From NCBI RefSeq assembly GCF_900156205.1, contig NZ_FTNA01000011.1, forward strand, positions 1-64,000: DNA of 64,000 bases, in the 5' to 3' direction. The notes under the pieces are model-generated. The model saw only the letters and a list, made by a program, of their open reading frames with translations, was not told the DNA's origin and did not search any database. The position numbers and the translations under genes were made by a program. The DNA is from Leptospira interrogans (GTDB lineage Bacteria > Spirochaetota > Leptospiria > Leptospirales > Leptospiraceae). Numbering within the stretch: the stretch's first letter is position 1; every line of letters begins with the position of its first letter. Shown piece after piece: positions 49,620 through 64,000 of this stretch.

Positions 49620-49922
49620 ATGATCGTGGTTGTATCCTCATATAAAGTTTTAGAAGAAAAGATAGAAGAATTCAAAAAGGCCAGTCAAGAAATGGCGAAA
49701 GAATCTACAGAATCCGAAGAAGGAGTTTTAAGATTGGATGTACTTCAAGGCGATGGCGACCCAGGCAGATTTCTATTTATGGAAATATATAAAAATGAAA
49801 CTGCGAGAAAACAACATCTGGAATCACCACAATTTATTTCCTGGAGAAGAGCAGTCCCAGAATGGTTCAGTCAAGGTAGTACTTCTATTCAATACATTCC
49901 AGTACATATAGATTTTAAATAA
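49620..49922 (+). CDS. Antibiotic-biosynthesis-monooxygenase (ABM) domain protein
   Basis: A 100-residue ferredoxin-like-fold protein. The pattern VVSSYKVLEEKIEEFKKASQ, then GVLRLDVLQGDGDPGRFLFM and HLESPQFISW fits ABM/YgiN-type quinol monooxygenases. Such proteins act on quinols or haem, or have only a fold relation. I start at the ATG at 49620, which gives the usual N-terminus; the frame is open upstream to 49560, which would overlap the divergent nitronate monooxygenase gene. Confidence 0.78.
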   Translation: MIVVVSSYKVLEEKIEEFKKASQEMAKESTESEEGVLRLDVLQGDGDPGRFLFMEIYKNETARKQHLESPQFISWRRAVPEWFSQGSTSIQYIPVHIDFK

Positions 49923-50204
49923 CTACACTTATTTAGAACTATTTGACCTCCGTCATAAACACGTTATACGCCTTTTATTTCTATCGTCTTCATACATATC
50001 AAAATAACGTAAATTTAGAATCGAATCTTCATTTATAGGAAGAAACTTAAGCACTCTATATTGTATAACTCTGAACAGTAATTCTTCCATTTTAAACGCG
50101 TCATTCTCAATTCAGGATCAATCTCTAAATAAAACAATTTCTTTCCAAGAAAATCCAAATCAAATATCCTTAAAAACATATTTAACTAGAAAGATAGCTT
50201 TGAC
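49923..50204. other. Gap upstream of the Rrf2 promoter
   Basis: AT-rich sequence. I see no gene, terminator or clear repeat. It separates the ABM gene from the promoter of the Rrf2 regulator. Confidence 0.4.
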
Positions 50205-50233
50205 TTGACACGAACACTCGTTTTCTATATTCT
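50205..50233 (+). promoter_or_regulatory. Sigma-70-type promoter of the Rrf2 gene
   Basis: Consensus -35 TTGACA (50205-50210), a 17-base spacer and -10 TATTCT (50228-50233). Transcription would begin about 50240, leaving a leader of only some 15 bases before the ATG at 50255. Confidence 0.75.
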
Positions 50234-50252
50234 GTAACTGGATGCCTTACAG
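50232..50252. promoter_or_regulatory. Inverted repeat CTGTAA-N9-TTACAG, likely Rrf2 operator
   Basis: Perfect 6-bp arms (50232-50237 and 50247-50252) spaced by nine bases. The site overlaps the end of the -10 element and the expected transcription start, so binding would block initiation. Autorepression by the Rrf2 protein encoded next to it is the simplest reading. Confidence 0.6.
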
Positions 50253-50254
50253 AT

Positions 50255-50674
50255 ATGACAAGTCGATTTACGGTTGCAATCCACATTCTTTCCCTACTCT
50301 CTTTAGGAGAAGGTAAAACTAAAACTTCCGAAGAACTTGCGGAAAGTGTGAACACAAATCCAGTTGTGATCCGCAAAATTCTATCACTTTTAAAAAATCA
50401 AGGAATTGTACGAAATCAGATGGGACCAAACGGCGGTTACGTTCTTGCAAAAACTCCGGCGTCTATCAATCTGAAAGAAATCTACGAAGCAATCGACGAA
50501 AAGATCTTTCAGATGCATTCTAAATCCCCGAATAAGAAATGTATCTGCGGTCACGCAATCCAACCGATCCTTTCTAAAGTGTATGAAAAAGCACAAAAAG
50601 TTTTAGAAGAGGAGTTAGGTTCTACAGATCTAGACTCAATTACAAAAGAAATTCTTAATTTTTCCAAAAAATAA
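50255..50674 (+). CDS. Rrf2-family transcriptional regulator
   Basis: A 139-residue winged-helix regulator. The N-terminus [19 protein letters not shown] and the recognition helix region [19 protein letters not shown], followed by [10 protein letters not shown], are classic Rrf2. The usual three-cysteine cluster loop is reduced to CIC (in [12 protein letters not shown]), so an iron-sulphur cluster of the IscR/NsrR type is doubtful. The YwnA/BdlR-like subgroup that senses thiol-reactive compounds is a better fit. It has a strong promoter and an overlapping palindrome just upstream, but no clear ribosome-binding site. No obvious co-transcribed target follows. Confidence 0.85.
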   Translation: MTSRFTVAIHILSLLSLGEGKTKTSEELAESVNTNPVVIRKILSLLKNQGIVRNQMGPNGGYVLAKTPASINLKEIYEAIDEKIFQMHSKSPNKKCICGHAIQPILSKVYEKAQKVLEEELGSTDLDSITKEILNFSKK

Positions 50675-51465
50675 CAATAGAAATCATAAGTTTTTATTTC
50701 TTTGAAATGGGTTTAATATAAAAACAAATCGTAAACACTCTAGACAAATCGTTTAAAAGATATATAATAATATTATACTATATTGAATTGCATTCAACGT
50801 ATGGTTCGAGTTTCCAAATAAACCATAACGGTTTTAGTTTTTATAGATCCTATCATCAAATACTATGACTCGGTGCTTAAAATCGCATTATTTCAAACAG
50901 CGTTATATTCAAAAATTATTAAGAGTTTATCCTAAAATCTTAGTATCAGTCCTTTGTGGATCTCCAATAAAATATGAAGCTCCACAAATTAAATCATATT
51001 ATATGATTTATGACTTTTTAGCCTTCTTTTGTTGTTATAATTTTTTATGAGTTCCCACATTTTGTGTAAATAAAACGTCTCGCTTTCTATGGATGCTCGG
51101 AAAACTCTCAAACAGGGTCCAGCATCTCGTTTCTATGGGCGCTCAACAGGTTTTGGAACAAATTCTAAGTTTAACGTAAATCCGGTATAATGGAGTCGTT
51201 TCTATAAAATTAAATATTCTTAAATGTTGTGACAAAAAGTCGGTTAACGCGAGTTCTATATAATCCAATGCAAAAGCGATTATTATGTTGTGTTCTGTTG
51301 AACGACTTAACGTTATGACCCATAGGAAGCAGTATTCTGAGTTCAAAAAGCAGAACACTTTAGTTTGAAAGAGCGTTCTGCTTTAGTTCCCCATCGATCC
51401 CTTTCGTATTACTCGCATTAAACGATATTTTGTGATAAACATTTAAATACTCAATTTTGTAGGGA
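50675..51465. other. Gap, dispersed repeats
   Basis: No gene supported. A TCTCG.TTCTATGG.(C/T)GCTC block at 51075-51150 belongs to the family tandemly repeated at 7762-7840. A degenerate repeat resembling 36830-36890 covers 51410-51475. Confidence 0.45.
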
Positions 51466-51984
51466 TCAATAGTATCTTCTTTTAAATCGATTCCAGTATT
51501 GAATCTGCCAATTTTGAATCTCTTTTTTAATCGGAATTGAATGCGAGAGCAACGTATTATCCCATTTTCCATAATAAGCGGCTATAATCAGATTTTCTAT
51601 TTGAAAGTCTTTTTGATTATTTTTAAAAAAGTTAAAGCGAGAAAAATTGAAGTTTATCAAAACTCGCAAAATTGTTTTCATTAAATTAGAGATCAAATTC
51701 AAAATAAAACGAATTAAAAAAACAAAAAATTCTACAATAGAAAATCCTTCTCCGCCAAAATATTCTTTAAAATTCAAAGAAGACCAATCGATTTGAAAAT
51801 ATCGGTTTATATCCTGTACCAAATCATCCACATCGTCTCCGGATATTCTGAGATCCTTAACAATACAAGTTTTCAGTGAAAGTTTATCTAAATCTTTTCT
51901 AGTATGTCTAACAATACATATAAAAATCTTTTTAGATATGCGTAAAATATCGATTTTTTCTTGATTACTCAAATTCATAAACAA
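51466..51984 (-). CDS. DUF1493-like (acyl-carrier-protein-like) protein
   Basis: A 172-residue protein. The segment CIVKDLRISGDDVDDLVQDI, then RYFQIDWSSLNFKEYFGGEG, matches the DUF1493 pattern (dl.i.GDD..el...i...F.id.s...f..YF..EG), a family with an acyl-carrier-like helical fold. No serine for phosphopantetheine attachment is evident at the usual DSL place. A hydrophobic, helical stretch of about 30 residues follows (VEFFVFLIRFILNLISNLM), then LIIAAYYGKW, also typical of the family. Function unknown. ATG at or near MFMNLSNQEK. Confidence 0.62.
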   Translation of the reverse strand: MFMNLSNQEKIDILRISKKIFICIVRHTRKDLDKLSLKTCIVKDLRISGDDVDDLVQDINRYFQIDWSSLNFKEYFGGEGFSIVEFFVFLIRFILNLISNLMKTILRVLINFNFSRFNFFKNNQKDFQIENLIIAAYYGKWDNTLLSHSIPIKKEIQNWQIQYWNRFKRRYY

Positions 51985-52160
51985 ACCTTATACCTCTCAA
52001 AAATAAAATCTTTATTTGAATAAATCTATACATTTTGAAATTTGAATGTAATTTATAATTCCGTAAATTAAAACGTCATTTTAATTTTTTGGCAACCGCA
52101 CTCGGATCCAAATAAATCATTTCTACAATCTTCAGCACTTTCAAAAAGTTTACAACAAAT

Positions 52161-52538
52161 TCAAGACTTACTTTTTTTAGTTTGTATATTTTCCTTCACG
52201 CGGTATTTAACAATTTTTGCAATCAACTTTAAAGGAAGAGGTTGATCAATTGGAAATTGAACCGCACCCTTAGAGGTTTTATATTCGGTTAATTCCGATT
52301 GAAACTCCTTAATTCCGCTTGATGTAGGATAAAATCCTATATGTTTTTTATAAGCCGCAAAATAGACTAAGTTACCGTAAAGAGCAAACGTAGGCATTTG
52401 ATAACTGATTTTTTCTTCTGCGTTAGGCGCCGCTTTTCTAATTGTGGAACGTAACTTCTTTAGTTGATCTTGTAGATCTTTTGGAAAGTTATTTATATAT
52501 TCGTCTATATTCTTAAAGTTTAATTTTTTTGATTTCAT
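52161..52538 (-). CDS. DUF1801-domain protein (YdhG-like)
   Basis: A 125-residue protein of the DUF1801 family. The hallmark pattern is complete: IDEYINNFPKDLQDQLKKLR, then IRKAAPNAEEKISYQMPTF, then YFAAYKKHIGFYPTSSGI and KGAVQFPIDQPLPLKLIAKI. The fold is related to frataxin-like iron-binding proteins and some members are called iron chaperones, but the function is not well established. Single gene. ATG start. Confidence 0.85.
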   Translation of the reverse strand: MKSKKLNFKNIDEYINNFPKDLQDQLKKLRSTIRKAAPNAEEKISYQMPTFALYGNLVYFAAYKKHIGFYPTSSGIKEFQSELTEYKTSKGAVQFPIDQPLPLKLIAKIVKYRVKENIQTKKSKS

Positions 52539-52730
52539 AATCAGAATCCATAAAAATGAATTGTTTCAAAATCCAAGGAACAACTTACTCCAATCTATAA
52601 AAAATTGAGTACCGCAAACTCTTATCATAAAACCCTGCTTGAATGCGAGATCTTGGAAATTCTATTTATTATATAGTTCTTTGAGTAAAATCGGAAATTC
52701 GTTAATACGAATTTCTATCAAAACTATAAA

Positions 52731-52945
52731 ATGATGTGAGTTCGATGTAAAAAAATTTTCTAAAAGTGTGAGTTCCTACAATTTTAAAATTTGTCCGTAA
52801 TCCTGGTTTGTAGTAGTAGTTCCTACATCATTTTACAGATAAACCTAAGTTTTGTGGTAGTTCCCACATTTGAAGAATCGATCTGTAAAGTTCAGATTCT
52901 AACTCTTTTCAGAATCATGAGTTCCTTACGTCGAGCTCATGTTAA
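52731..52945. mobile_element. MITE-like element with inverted ends (family TTAACGTGAG)
   Basis: The left end ATGATGTGAGTTCGATGTAA is matched inverted by TTACGTCGAGCTCATGTTAA at the right. Internal blocks GTGAGTTCCTACAATTTTA, CATCATTTTACAGAT and GTTTTGTGGTAGTTCCCACA have the same order as in 2051-2260 and 11577-11857. Confidence 0.65.
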
Positions 52946-53435
52946 AATAAATGAATATTCAGAATAGAAGTCAGCATAAACTAGACCGACAAAGATTCTC
53001 TACGTAAAAATCAATTTTTCCTAAAAAAATTAAATGTGGGAACTCATACTTTTTAGAATTCATCTGCAAAATACAGACCTGCAGGAACTCACATTTTTTT
53101 CAAAAAACCTTTTCTAATATCTCGTCGAACTTCAGATCCTCAGTAAAATACAGTAGTTCCTACATTGTAAGAGACATAACAGATAAATTCAAAACAATCC
53201 AGTATGGATCCCTCGATTTATGGATAAAATTATATGGGAAACGAAATGAATTTTTTTATTTTATAAATAGTTCACCAAACAACGATTTTATGAAGAAATT
53301 CGATATTTAAGATTATTATTCTGGATTTTACAAAAATTCCCATAGAATTTAATCTTTCTACTTTTGTAAAAAATCGTTCTTTACTTGACTGGATTTTCTC
53401 AAAATAGAATCTTTTAAGAAATTTTTTAAAAAAAT

Positions 53436-53467
53436 AGGCGAAGAAACCTATAAAGATTACTTCGCCT
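53436..53467 (-). terminator. Rho-independent terminator on the minus strand
   Basis: Perfect 8-bp stem AGGCGAAG / CTTCGCCT with a 16-base loop. Read on the minus strand it is followed by ATTTTTTT (53428-53435). It lies 245 bases downstream of the prfC stop codon, so it ends either a long prfC trailer or a separate small RNA. Confidence 0.65.
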
Positions 53468-53711
53468 CAAAGACATCTGGTGCAAATACAAAATGTATGA
53501 CTCCGAAAAAAGTCGGATTCTTACTTGATCGAATATTTTTTTATGCTCAAAACTATATATGAAAATGTTCAAAATTCTGGCTTTTAAACCGCCTGTATTC
53601 GGCTCAAAATTTATAATACTTAAATTCTATAAAAATTAATCTATCATCCCATTTGTATTAAAAAAATGCTCATCTGCTATTTTTGAGATGATTCTACTTT
53701 TAAAAATTTAC

Positions 53712-55319
<1,608 letters not shown>

Positions 55320-55940
55320 TATTTTGCTCCGCCCTCCTTCCAGATTTTTTTTATAAAACCGACTGTCATCCACTAAACCGAATAGGCAATTGCTTCTACT
55401 GATCCCAACCAAGTTGAGTGCCATAAATTTTTATTGCAAAGTACTGTTTCAGGGTAGAATACTGGGAACTTTATTTTATAGTTCCGAGTAATAAAAAGTT
55501 TAATCTAGTTATCTTGAGTTCATCGTAAGAAAATTAGAAAGAATTTTTATAAGTGTGAGTTCCTACACTTTTCAAAGTTAGTCCGTAAGACCTAGATTTG
55601 TGGGAACTATTACATTTTTCAAAGTTAGTCCGTAAAATACAGATTTGTGGGAACTATTACAAATCTTATCCTCTTAAGAGATTAAGAAACTTTTAAACTA
55701 TCAAACTTATATATGAGTTCCTACAAATTAAAGAAAATGAATTTAGTATAACAAATCGCATTTACAAATAGTGGGAAGTTCCCACAAATTACATCTCTTT
55801 TTATCTGCTTTGCGATAAGATAAGGAAGGATTTTTATTAAAAAAATTACCGCAGTAGTTCCCACAAATTTGGAAAAAATAATTTCCAGAAAACAAAAAAC
55901 TAGGTCGGAACTCCGCTAAAAAAATTACAATAATAAACAC
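55320..55940. other. Gap with 47-bp direct repeats
   Basis: No gene supported. TTCAAAGTTAGTCCGTAA recurs at 55571 and 55618 with the following GATTTGTGGGAACTATTACA, a 47-bp period. A degenerate dispersed repeat covers 55430-55500 and further GTGGGAA..TTCCCAC cores lie to 55870. Confidence 0.6.
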
Positions 55941-57897
<1,957 letters not shown>

Positions 57898-57901
<4 letters not shown>

Positions 57902-58695
57902 GATACAAGCACCGATTCTTTTTGCACTTCGGATGAAAGCATAGAATCAAGAGCTTTCTTTTCCCGATCCATAGTTTCGAAAATAAAATCTTTAAATTCT
58001 TCCCAAGAAGAATATTGTGTAGGATCGTAGATTCCCGCCTGTTTATAAGCTACGACAAATCCTTTTTCCAGTGTTTGATACCCTGTCAGTCCGGATTTTA
58101 ATACGATTGCCACTGGAATTTTATTTTCCCATGCAAGTTTAATCATTCCTTTTTGTAAGGGCTGAATTTCTTCCCGATAGGAATTATGACCTTCCGGATA
58201 TACTACAAAAGAAGTGGTATCCAAACCTTTCAGTACGTTTCTGACAGAAACTGCAATCGTAGCCGCCTTTGTAGTTTCAAATACCTGTGAACCCATTGCC
58301 CTCATCCACCAATATGCGATCAGAGTTTTTTTAATCACTTGGTTAGCAAGATAAGGTTTATTGATCACAAGACAATCGTAGGGAAAATCTAACTCGTTCA
58401 CATGATTTGAAAAAATCATATGACCTTTGGGTGGAATCTGAAAATCTCCGATTTTGAAAAATCGAGTTTTAGTCATCCAGATAATAGCATCCGCCCAAAC
58501 CGCAGATCCTTTTAAAAAAGAAGCATTTTTTCTTTTCTGATTTCCGATTAAGGCAAAAAACAATCCCGCAACTAGACTTGGGAAAGCGAAACTAAATACT
58601 AAAACGATTGTTATTAAATATGTTTTAAGTACAATTTTACGGTAGGATTTCGGAAAACGGCCCAAACGGCTTTCCATAAATTTCAACGGGTTCAT
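57898..58695 (-). CDS. PlsC-type 1-acylglycerol-3-phosphate acyltransferase
   Basis: A 265-residue membrane-bound acyltransferase. An N-terminal hydrophobic helix (ILVFSFAFPSLVAGLFFALI-like) is followed by the block I motif NHVNELD (HxxxxD) and block III YPEGHNS in place of the usual FPEGTRS. It would add the second acyl chain during phospholipid synthesis, or acylate a related lipid. First gene of an operon with biotin carboxylase and carrier, a sensible link between fatty acid precursor supply and lipid assembly. The Thr-Arg to His-Asn change in block III could alter acceptor use. Confidence 0.85.
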
Positions 58696-59074
58696 CGAGG
58701 CTATCTTCCAAAAGAATCTTTTTTAGAAAAGCTAGTTTTGAGGGGAAAAAGTTTGTAATGTGGGAACTCCCACTTTTTCAGAATTCCACTGTAAAACTCA
58801 AATTGTGGGAACTCCTACAAATTTACAGGTTAGTTATGCTTAACATAAATCCGTTATAAGGAATTCACTTTTATAAAACCGAATTTTTCTCTAAAGTTTG
58901 TAATGTGGGAACTCCCACTTTTTCAGAATTCCACTGTAAAACCCAAATTTGTGGGAACTCTTACAAATCCTCGAAGAAATTTTTCTAAAACGACTCAAAT
59001 TTGCGTTTCAGAATCAGCGCCTAGTTTTATGCAAATCTGGGCGCCCACGTCATCGCAATCCCGAGAAGAAAACC
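58696..59074. repeat. Gap with a 73-bp direct repeat
   Basis: Nearly identical copies at 58751-58822 and 58896-58968 start GTTTGTAATGTGGGAACTCC and contain TTTTTCAGAATTCCACTGTA. They differ by a few bases and are 145 bases apart. No gene is supported. Confidence 0.75.
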
Positions 59075-60200
<1,126 letters not shown>

Positions 60201-60220
60201 GAGCTTTCCGGTTTTTTAAG

Positions 60221-60272
<52 letters not shown>

Positions 60273-60328
60273 GGTGTTCGAATTGACAGCCCGTTCCCGT
60301 TTTTTTCGGGTTTTTCATACATAAGACT

Positions 60329-61206
<878 letters not shown>

Positions 61207-61210
<4 letters not shown>

Positions 61211-62004
61211 ACTACGCCCTCCTCGTTGAATACGACGGACTTTGTTTCCACGGATTTCAAACTCAAAAAGGCCTCTCCAGTATTCAGGAAAATTTAGAAA
61301 AGGCAGCTAAAATTCTTCTCAAGGAAGAAATCCACATTTCTGGTGCAGGTAGAACAGACACAGGAGTTCACGCACGAGGAATGATCGTAAATTTTAAAAC
61401 ACAAAGAGTCATACAAAATTTTAGCAAGTTTCTTCTAAGTTTAAATGCAATCACAGACTCTGGGCTTTCCATTCTTAATATGACAGAAGTGGATGAAAAT
61501 TTTGATTCACGTTTTTCCTGCAATTCTAGAGAATACGAGTATTGGATTCTCAATACAAAATATCCAAGACCTACTTGGAAAAATAGAACCTTTTGGTATC
61601 AACATAGGATTGACGTTCCGCGATTAGAAGCCGAACTTGAATTATTAAAAGGGGAACACGATTTTCGTAGTCTAGCCAAAGTTGCTTCTCTCAAAGGTCG
61701 TTCTACGGTTCGAACGATTTTAGACGTAAAACTGGAACGAAGCCTAGAATTGGAAGGTCTCTTAAAAGTGAAGATCCGAGCGAATGGTTTTCTTCATAAT
61801 ATGATTCGGATTCTTACAGGTACACTTCTGGAAATTTCTAACGGCAAACGGAAAGACACAAACGTTTTAGAAATTCTTTCCTCCAAGGACAGAACGATCG
61901 CAGGAATCACCCTTCCTCCTTACGGACTTTATTTTATCAGGGCTTATTACGATTCTTACCCTAAAATCGATTTTATGTATTCTCATCTGGATTTTCTAAA
62001 ATAA
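61207..62004 (+). CDS. truA: tRNA pseudouridine synthase A, apparent ATA start
   Basis: A 265-residue enzyme that makes pseudouridine at positions 38-40 of tRNA. Homology begins with NYALLVEYDGLCFHGFQ at 61210. The catalytic Asp is in GAGRTDTGVHARG (about 61345-61383), which lies before the first in-frame ATG at 61381. A protein starting at that ATG would be dead. Upstream in frame there is a stop at 61177 and no ATG, GTG, TTG, CTG or ATT. The only near-cognate codon at the right place is ATA at 61207, six bases after GGGAGG, overlapping the DUF2225 stop as ATAA. The later domain (DFRSLAKVASLKGRSTVRTI, RANGFLHNMIRILTGTLLEI) is complete. Confidence 0.85.
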
Positions 62005-62006
62005 TC

Positions 62007-62825
62007 ATGTTTTCCCGGTGTCGAATTTTCTTAAAACCTACGACCCTAATTTGGTTTGCAATTCTTCCGGGAGCCTTATCTGCTTCTCCTCAAAAACCAG
62101 GAACCTTCGAATTGTTAGGTGGTTACCAACCCAATTGGAATCGACTTTTCACTGAGTTTCTTCCGAAACGTACAGCACAAACTGGTAACCTACCTTCTAG
62201 CGGCGTCATTTCCAGAGAAGAAGAGGACATAGAAAATCCAGAGGAAACAGAAGAAGATAAACAAGAAGGATACCAAGACAATCGAAAAACGGAAGTTGGA
62301 GTTTGGGTAGGAGCTTCCAATCCGTTACCCGGAACCGAAACTCAAAAATATCTGGATACTACGTTAGGTGGCGGTTTCTTTTTTAGAATTCCCTGGCCTT
62401 GGATCTTTTATCTCGAAATGGGAGCCTTTTACGCAAATTATCTTTCGGCAACAGAAAGAGCTTTGACTACAATTCCGGTCTATCTTGCTTTGGGTTATAA
62501 AATTCCTTTAGATCTTCCAATTTCGTTTATCCTTCGTGCGGGAGGTGGAGAAGCGTTTGTAGTAGCAAGACCTTCCAACACATCTCGTTGGGATCCAATG
62601 ATGATTGTAGGATTAGAAACTAGTTTTGTAGCTGGAAAAAAAATCCGAATCGGAATTCGAATCGATTACAATAAAATTTATGAGTCTCGTATGGACGCCC
62701 CAGGAGAAACAAAATATCCTTACACGAGTCCTTACGAAGATTCCAGATTGAGTAACCCCAATTATTACAGAGTAGTAGATACTGAATTTTTTCAGTTCGG
62801 TTTGATGGTGAGTGTATTTTTATGA
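62007..62825 (+). CDS. Outer-membrane beta-barrel-like protein
   Basis: A 272-residue exported protein. The signal peptide spans about residues 1-26 (IWFAILPGALSAS). An acidic linker (EEEDIENPEETEEDKQE) precedes a region of alternating amphipathic strands (TEVGVWVGASNPLPG, FFFRIPWPWIFYLEMGAFYA, SFILRAGGGEAFV, KIRIGIRIDYNKIYESR), ending with a final strand QFGLMVSVFL that finishes in aromatic/hydrophobic residues as barrels do. It starts two bases after truA and overlaps the lipoprotein gene downstream by four, so the three are co-translated. Specific function unknown. Confidence 0.72.
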   Translation: MFSRCRIFLKPTTLIWFAILPGALSASPQKPGTFELLGGYQPNWNRLFTEFLPKRTAQTGNLPSSGVISREEEDIENPEETEEDKQEGYQDNRKTEVGVWVGASNPLPGTETQKYLDTTLGGGFFFRIPWPWIFYLEMGAFYANYLSATERALTTIPVYLALGYKIPLDLPISFILRAGGGEAFVVARPSNTSRWDPMMIVGLETSFVAGKKIRIGIRIDYNKIYESRMDAPGETKYPYTSPYEDSRLSNPNYYRVVDTEFFQFGLMVSVFL

Positions 62826-64000
62826 AACGATCTTATTTACGGTTCTTCTTGATACTTTCGTGTTTTCTAATGTTCTTTTGTAAAGTAGGCGACTGGCATG
62901 GAAAACATTCTAAAAATCCAGTAATCAGTACTTTATTCAACCAGAGAATGTTACTGCTTGTAAAAGGAACTTACGCCACTGATAATCCAATCGGATTCGA
63001 AGCCTATTCGGGTGGAACCGGTCAACTCTATCAAGATACAAGCGGCGAAGGTGCTGATCCAGCTTTTGGTTTAGACGGAGTACCTTTAGCTCAGAATCTT
63101 CCGATTTTTATAGATATAGGAGAAATCCGTTTATCTACTAAATATCAAGAAGGAGCTTTTGATCTGAGTTTGGTCAAAAACGTAAAAGATACAAAAAGTC
63201 TTTGGGATGAAATTGCACCCAACCGACAGGTATTTTGTACAATTCCTTATACCACAAATTCAAACTCTTGTCGTTTAAACGACGGTGAGTTCAAAGCGAT
63301 TCAATTTTTTAACGGAGAAGGAGTTGCTTATCCATCCAACGATCCCACTTCCGCAACGGACTGGGGAGCATTTGGAAACGGGCCGGTTCAATTCTATTAT
63401 ACCGGTTTATATTTAAGATCTTTAGTAACCGCGTGGGCCACCGAGCCAGGACTTACTTTTTCTAACCTTACTTTGTTTGATAACTATAGAGTACCTGGAA
63501 TCAATATCGTCCCTAGATTGAGTTATAAACCAGGAGCCGATGCTACTACAAAATCTGTTTTCCCCCCTCTCGTGTTTCCAGTACTCTACAAAGCAGAAAA
63601 AGGGGATCAGGATATGCTTATATATCCTGGTTTTGATCCTTATATTTTAGAAGTAAGAATCAATTTAAAAGAGAATCTAATGATTCATTCTTATGTTTCC
63701 AGTATAGGAGGAGTAAGAACATTAGTCGGTATTAGCGACTGGAAACCAGATAGTGACCATAAAGGAGAATCAGATATGGGAGGAGGACTTTTAGTTCGTT
63801 CGAGAATCATCCGCCCTGAAAAAGCCTCCAGCTTGACCGTGTTAGGTGGAACGACGTCTACGACCCATTATTATTCCGTTTATCGTCTTTCTGAATCTGA
63901 AATTGATACAAAACTGCCTCTTATGGCATCTCCCGTCCAAGGTGTTTCTACTAAAATGAAATACATTCATTCAGGAGATTATAGACTTCGTTGTATGGGA
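62822..64000 (+). CDS. Putative lipoprotein, partial (runs off the window)
   Basis: At least 393 residues, with no stop before the window end. The ATG overlaps the barrel-protein stop (ATGA). Residues 1-20 form a lipoprotein-like signal peptide ending LMFFC with Cys20 as possible lipidation site. The mature part is beta-rich with stretches such as LPIFIDIGEIRLSTKYQEG and GGVRTLVGISDWKPDSD. I recognise no family. Pairing with a barrel gene suggests a joint role at the outer membrane. Confidence 0.72.
   Translation, partial: MKRSYLRFFLILSCFLMFFCKVGDWHGKHSKNPVISTLFNQRMLLLVKGTYATDNPIGFEAYSGGTGQLYQDTSGEGADPAFGLDGVPLAQNLPIFIDIGEIRLSTKYQEGAFDLSLVKNVKDTKSLWDEIAPNRQVFCTIPYTTNSNSCRLNDGEFKAIQFFNGEGVAYPSNDPTSATDWGAFGNGPVQFYYTGLYLRSLVTAWATEPGLTFSNLTLFDNYRVPGINIVPRLSYKPGADATTKSVFPPLVFPVLYKAEKGDQDMLIYPGFDPYILEVRINLKENLMIHSYVSSIGGVRTLVGISDWKPDSDHKGESDMGGGLLVRSRIIRPEKASSLTVLGGTTSTTHYYSVYRLSESEIDTKLPLMASPVQGVSTKMKYIHSGDYRLRCMG

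Larger units (their letters stand above)
52539..53711. other. 1.2-kb gap with an element copy and a terminator
   Basis: No gene supported. It contains a degenerate repeat (52600-52690), an inverted-repeat element (52731-52945), GTG..CCCAC cores near 53035-53160 and a minus-strand terminator at 53436-53467. The 240 bases between that terminator and prfC include a hairpin CCGA-AAAAAG-TCGG. Confidence 0.5.

Noticed and set aside
60283..60328. Promoter TTGACA upstream of the DUF2225 gene
   Set aside because: A consensus -35 is present at 60283, but no acceptable -10 lies 16-18 bases further on.

Overview
The window is a low-GC chromosome segment from a spirochaete, almost certainly a pathogenic Leptospira and probably of the L. 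interrogans group. The grounds are two DUF1564 proteins (a Leptospira family), a 7TM-DISM/SpoIIE phosphatase, the futalosine menaquinone enzyme MqnC, an M20-to-lipoprotein style of gene content seen in leptospires, and long AT-rich intergenic stretches filled with short dispersed repeats around the core GTGGGAACT/AGTTCCCAC. The species is an inference. I see no tRNA, rRNA, CRISPR array, transposase gene or prophage.

Layout. 1-12 kb: an orphan DNA methyltransferase, small exported proteins, an M20 amidohydrolase, a membrane-anchored PP2C phosphatase and two DUF1564 paralogues, separated by repeat-rich gaps. 12.8-19.2 kb: a leftward unit (thiolase-fold protein without catalytic cysteines, family 9 glycosyltransferase, Xaa-Pro aminopeptidase) facing a rightward unit (bacterioferritin, THUMP methyltransferase, N-acetylglutamate synthase-like protein). 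19.2-20.6 kb: a gap with nested inverted-repeat elements. 20.6-24.0 kb: a leftward three-gene operon of a lysine 2,3-aminomutase-type radical SAM enzyme, an ATP-grasp ligase and a haem-oxygenase-like diiron protein. This is the best candidate here for an undescribed biosynthetic system. 24.1-29.3 kb: HAD hydrolase, GerMN protein, GGDEF cyclase, a lipoprotein and MqnC.

30-34 kb: a surface-glycan group (GT-C-like membrane protein, GT2-GtrA fusion, and a methyltransferase broken by two frameshifts). 34.5-36.6 kb: a membrane FeS/haem-b oxidoreductase like ETF:menaquinone oxidoreductase, which fits with MqnC. 38.7-41.3 kb: tandem HisKA_2 histidine kinases with a nearly identical central tract. 41.9-45.5 kb: DUF445 and a large membrane protein, plus a 44-residue gene with a perfect ribosome-binding site. 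46-52.5 kb: single genes (lipoprotein, amidohydrolase, nitronate monooxygenase, ABM monooxygenase, an Rrf2 regulator with a clear promoter and operator, DUF1493, DUF1801). 53.7-58.7 kb: release factor 3, then a tightly overlapping operon plsC-like, biotin carboxylase, biotin carrier. 59-64 kb: a periplasmic helical protein, then a rightward operon of DUF2225 protein, TruA (apparently starting at ATA), an outer-membrane barrel protein and a lipoprotein that runs off the end.

The intergenic DNA is structured. At least three families of short elements with terminal inverted repeats are present, and at two places one family is inserted into another. These behave like non-autonomous mobile elements (MITEs); no transposase is encoded in the window.
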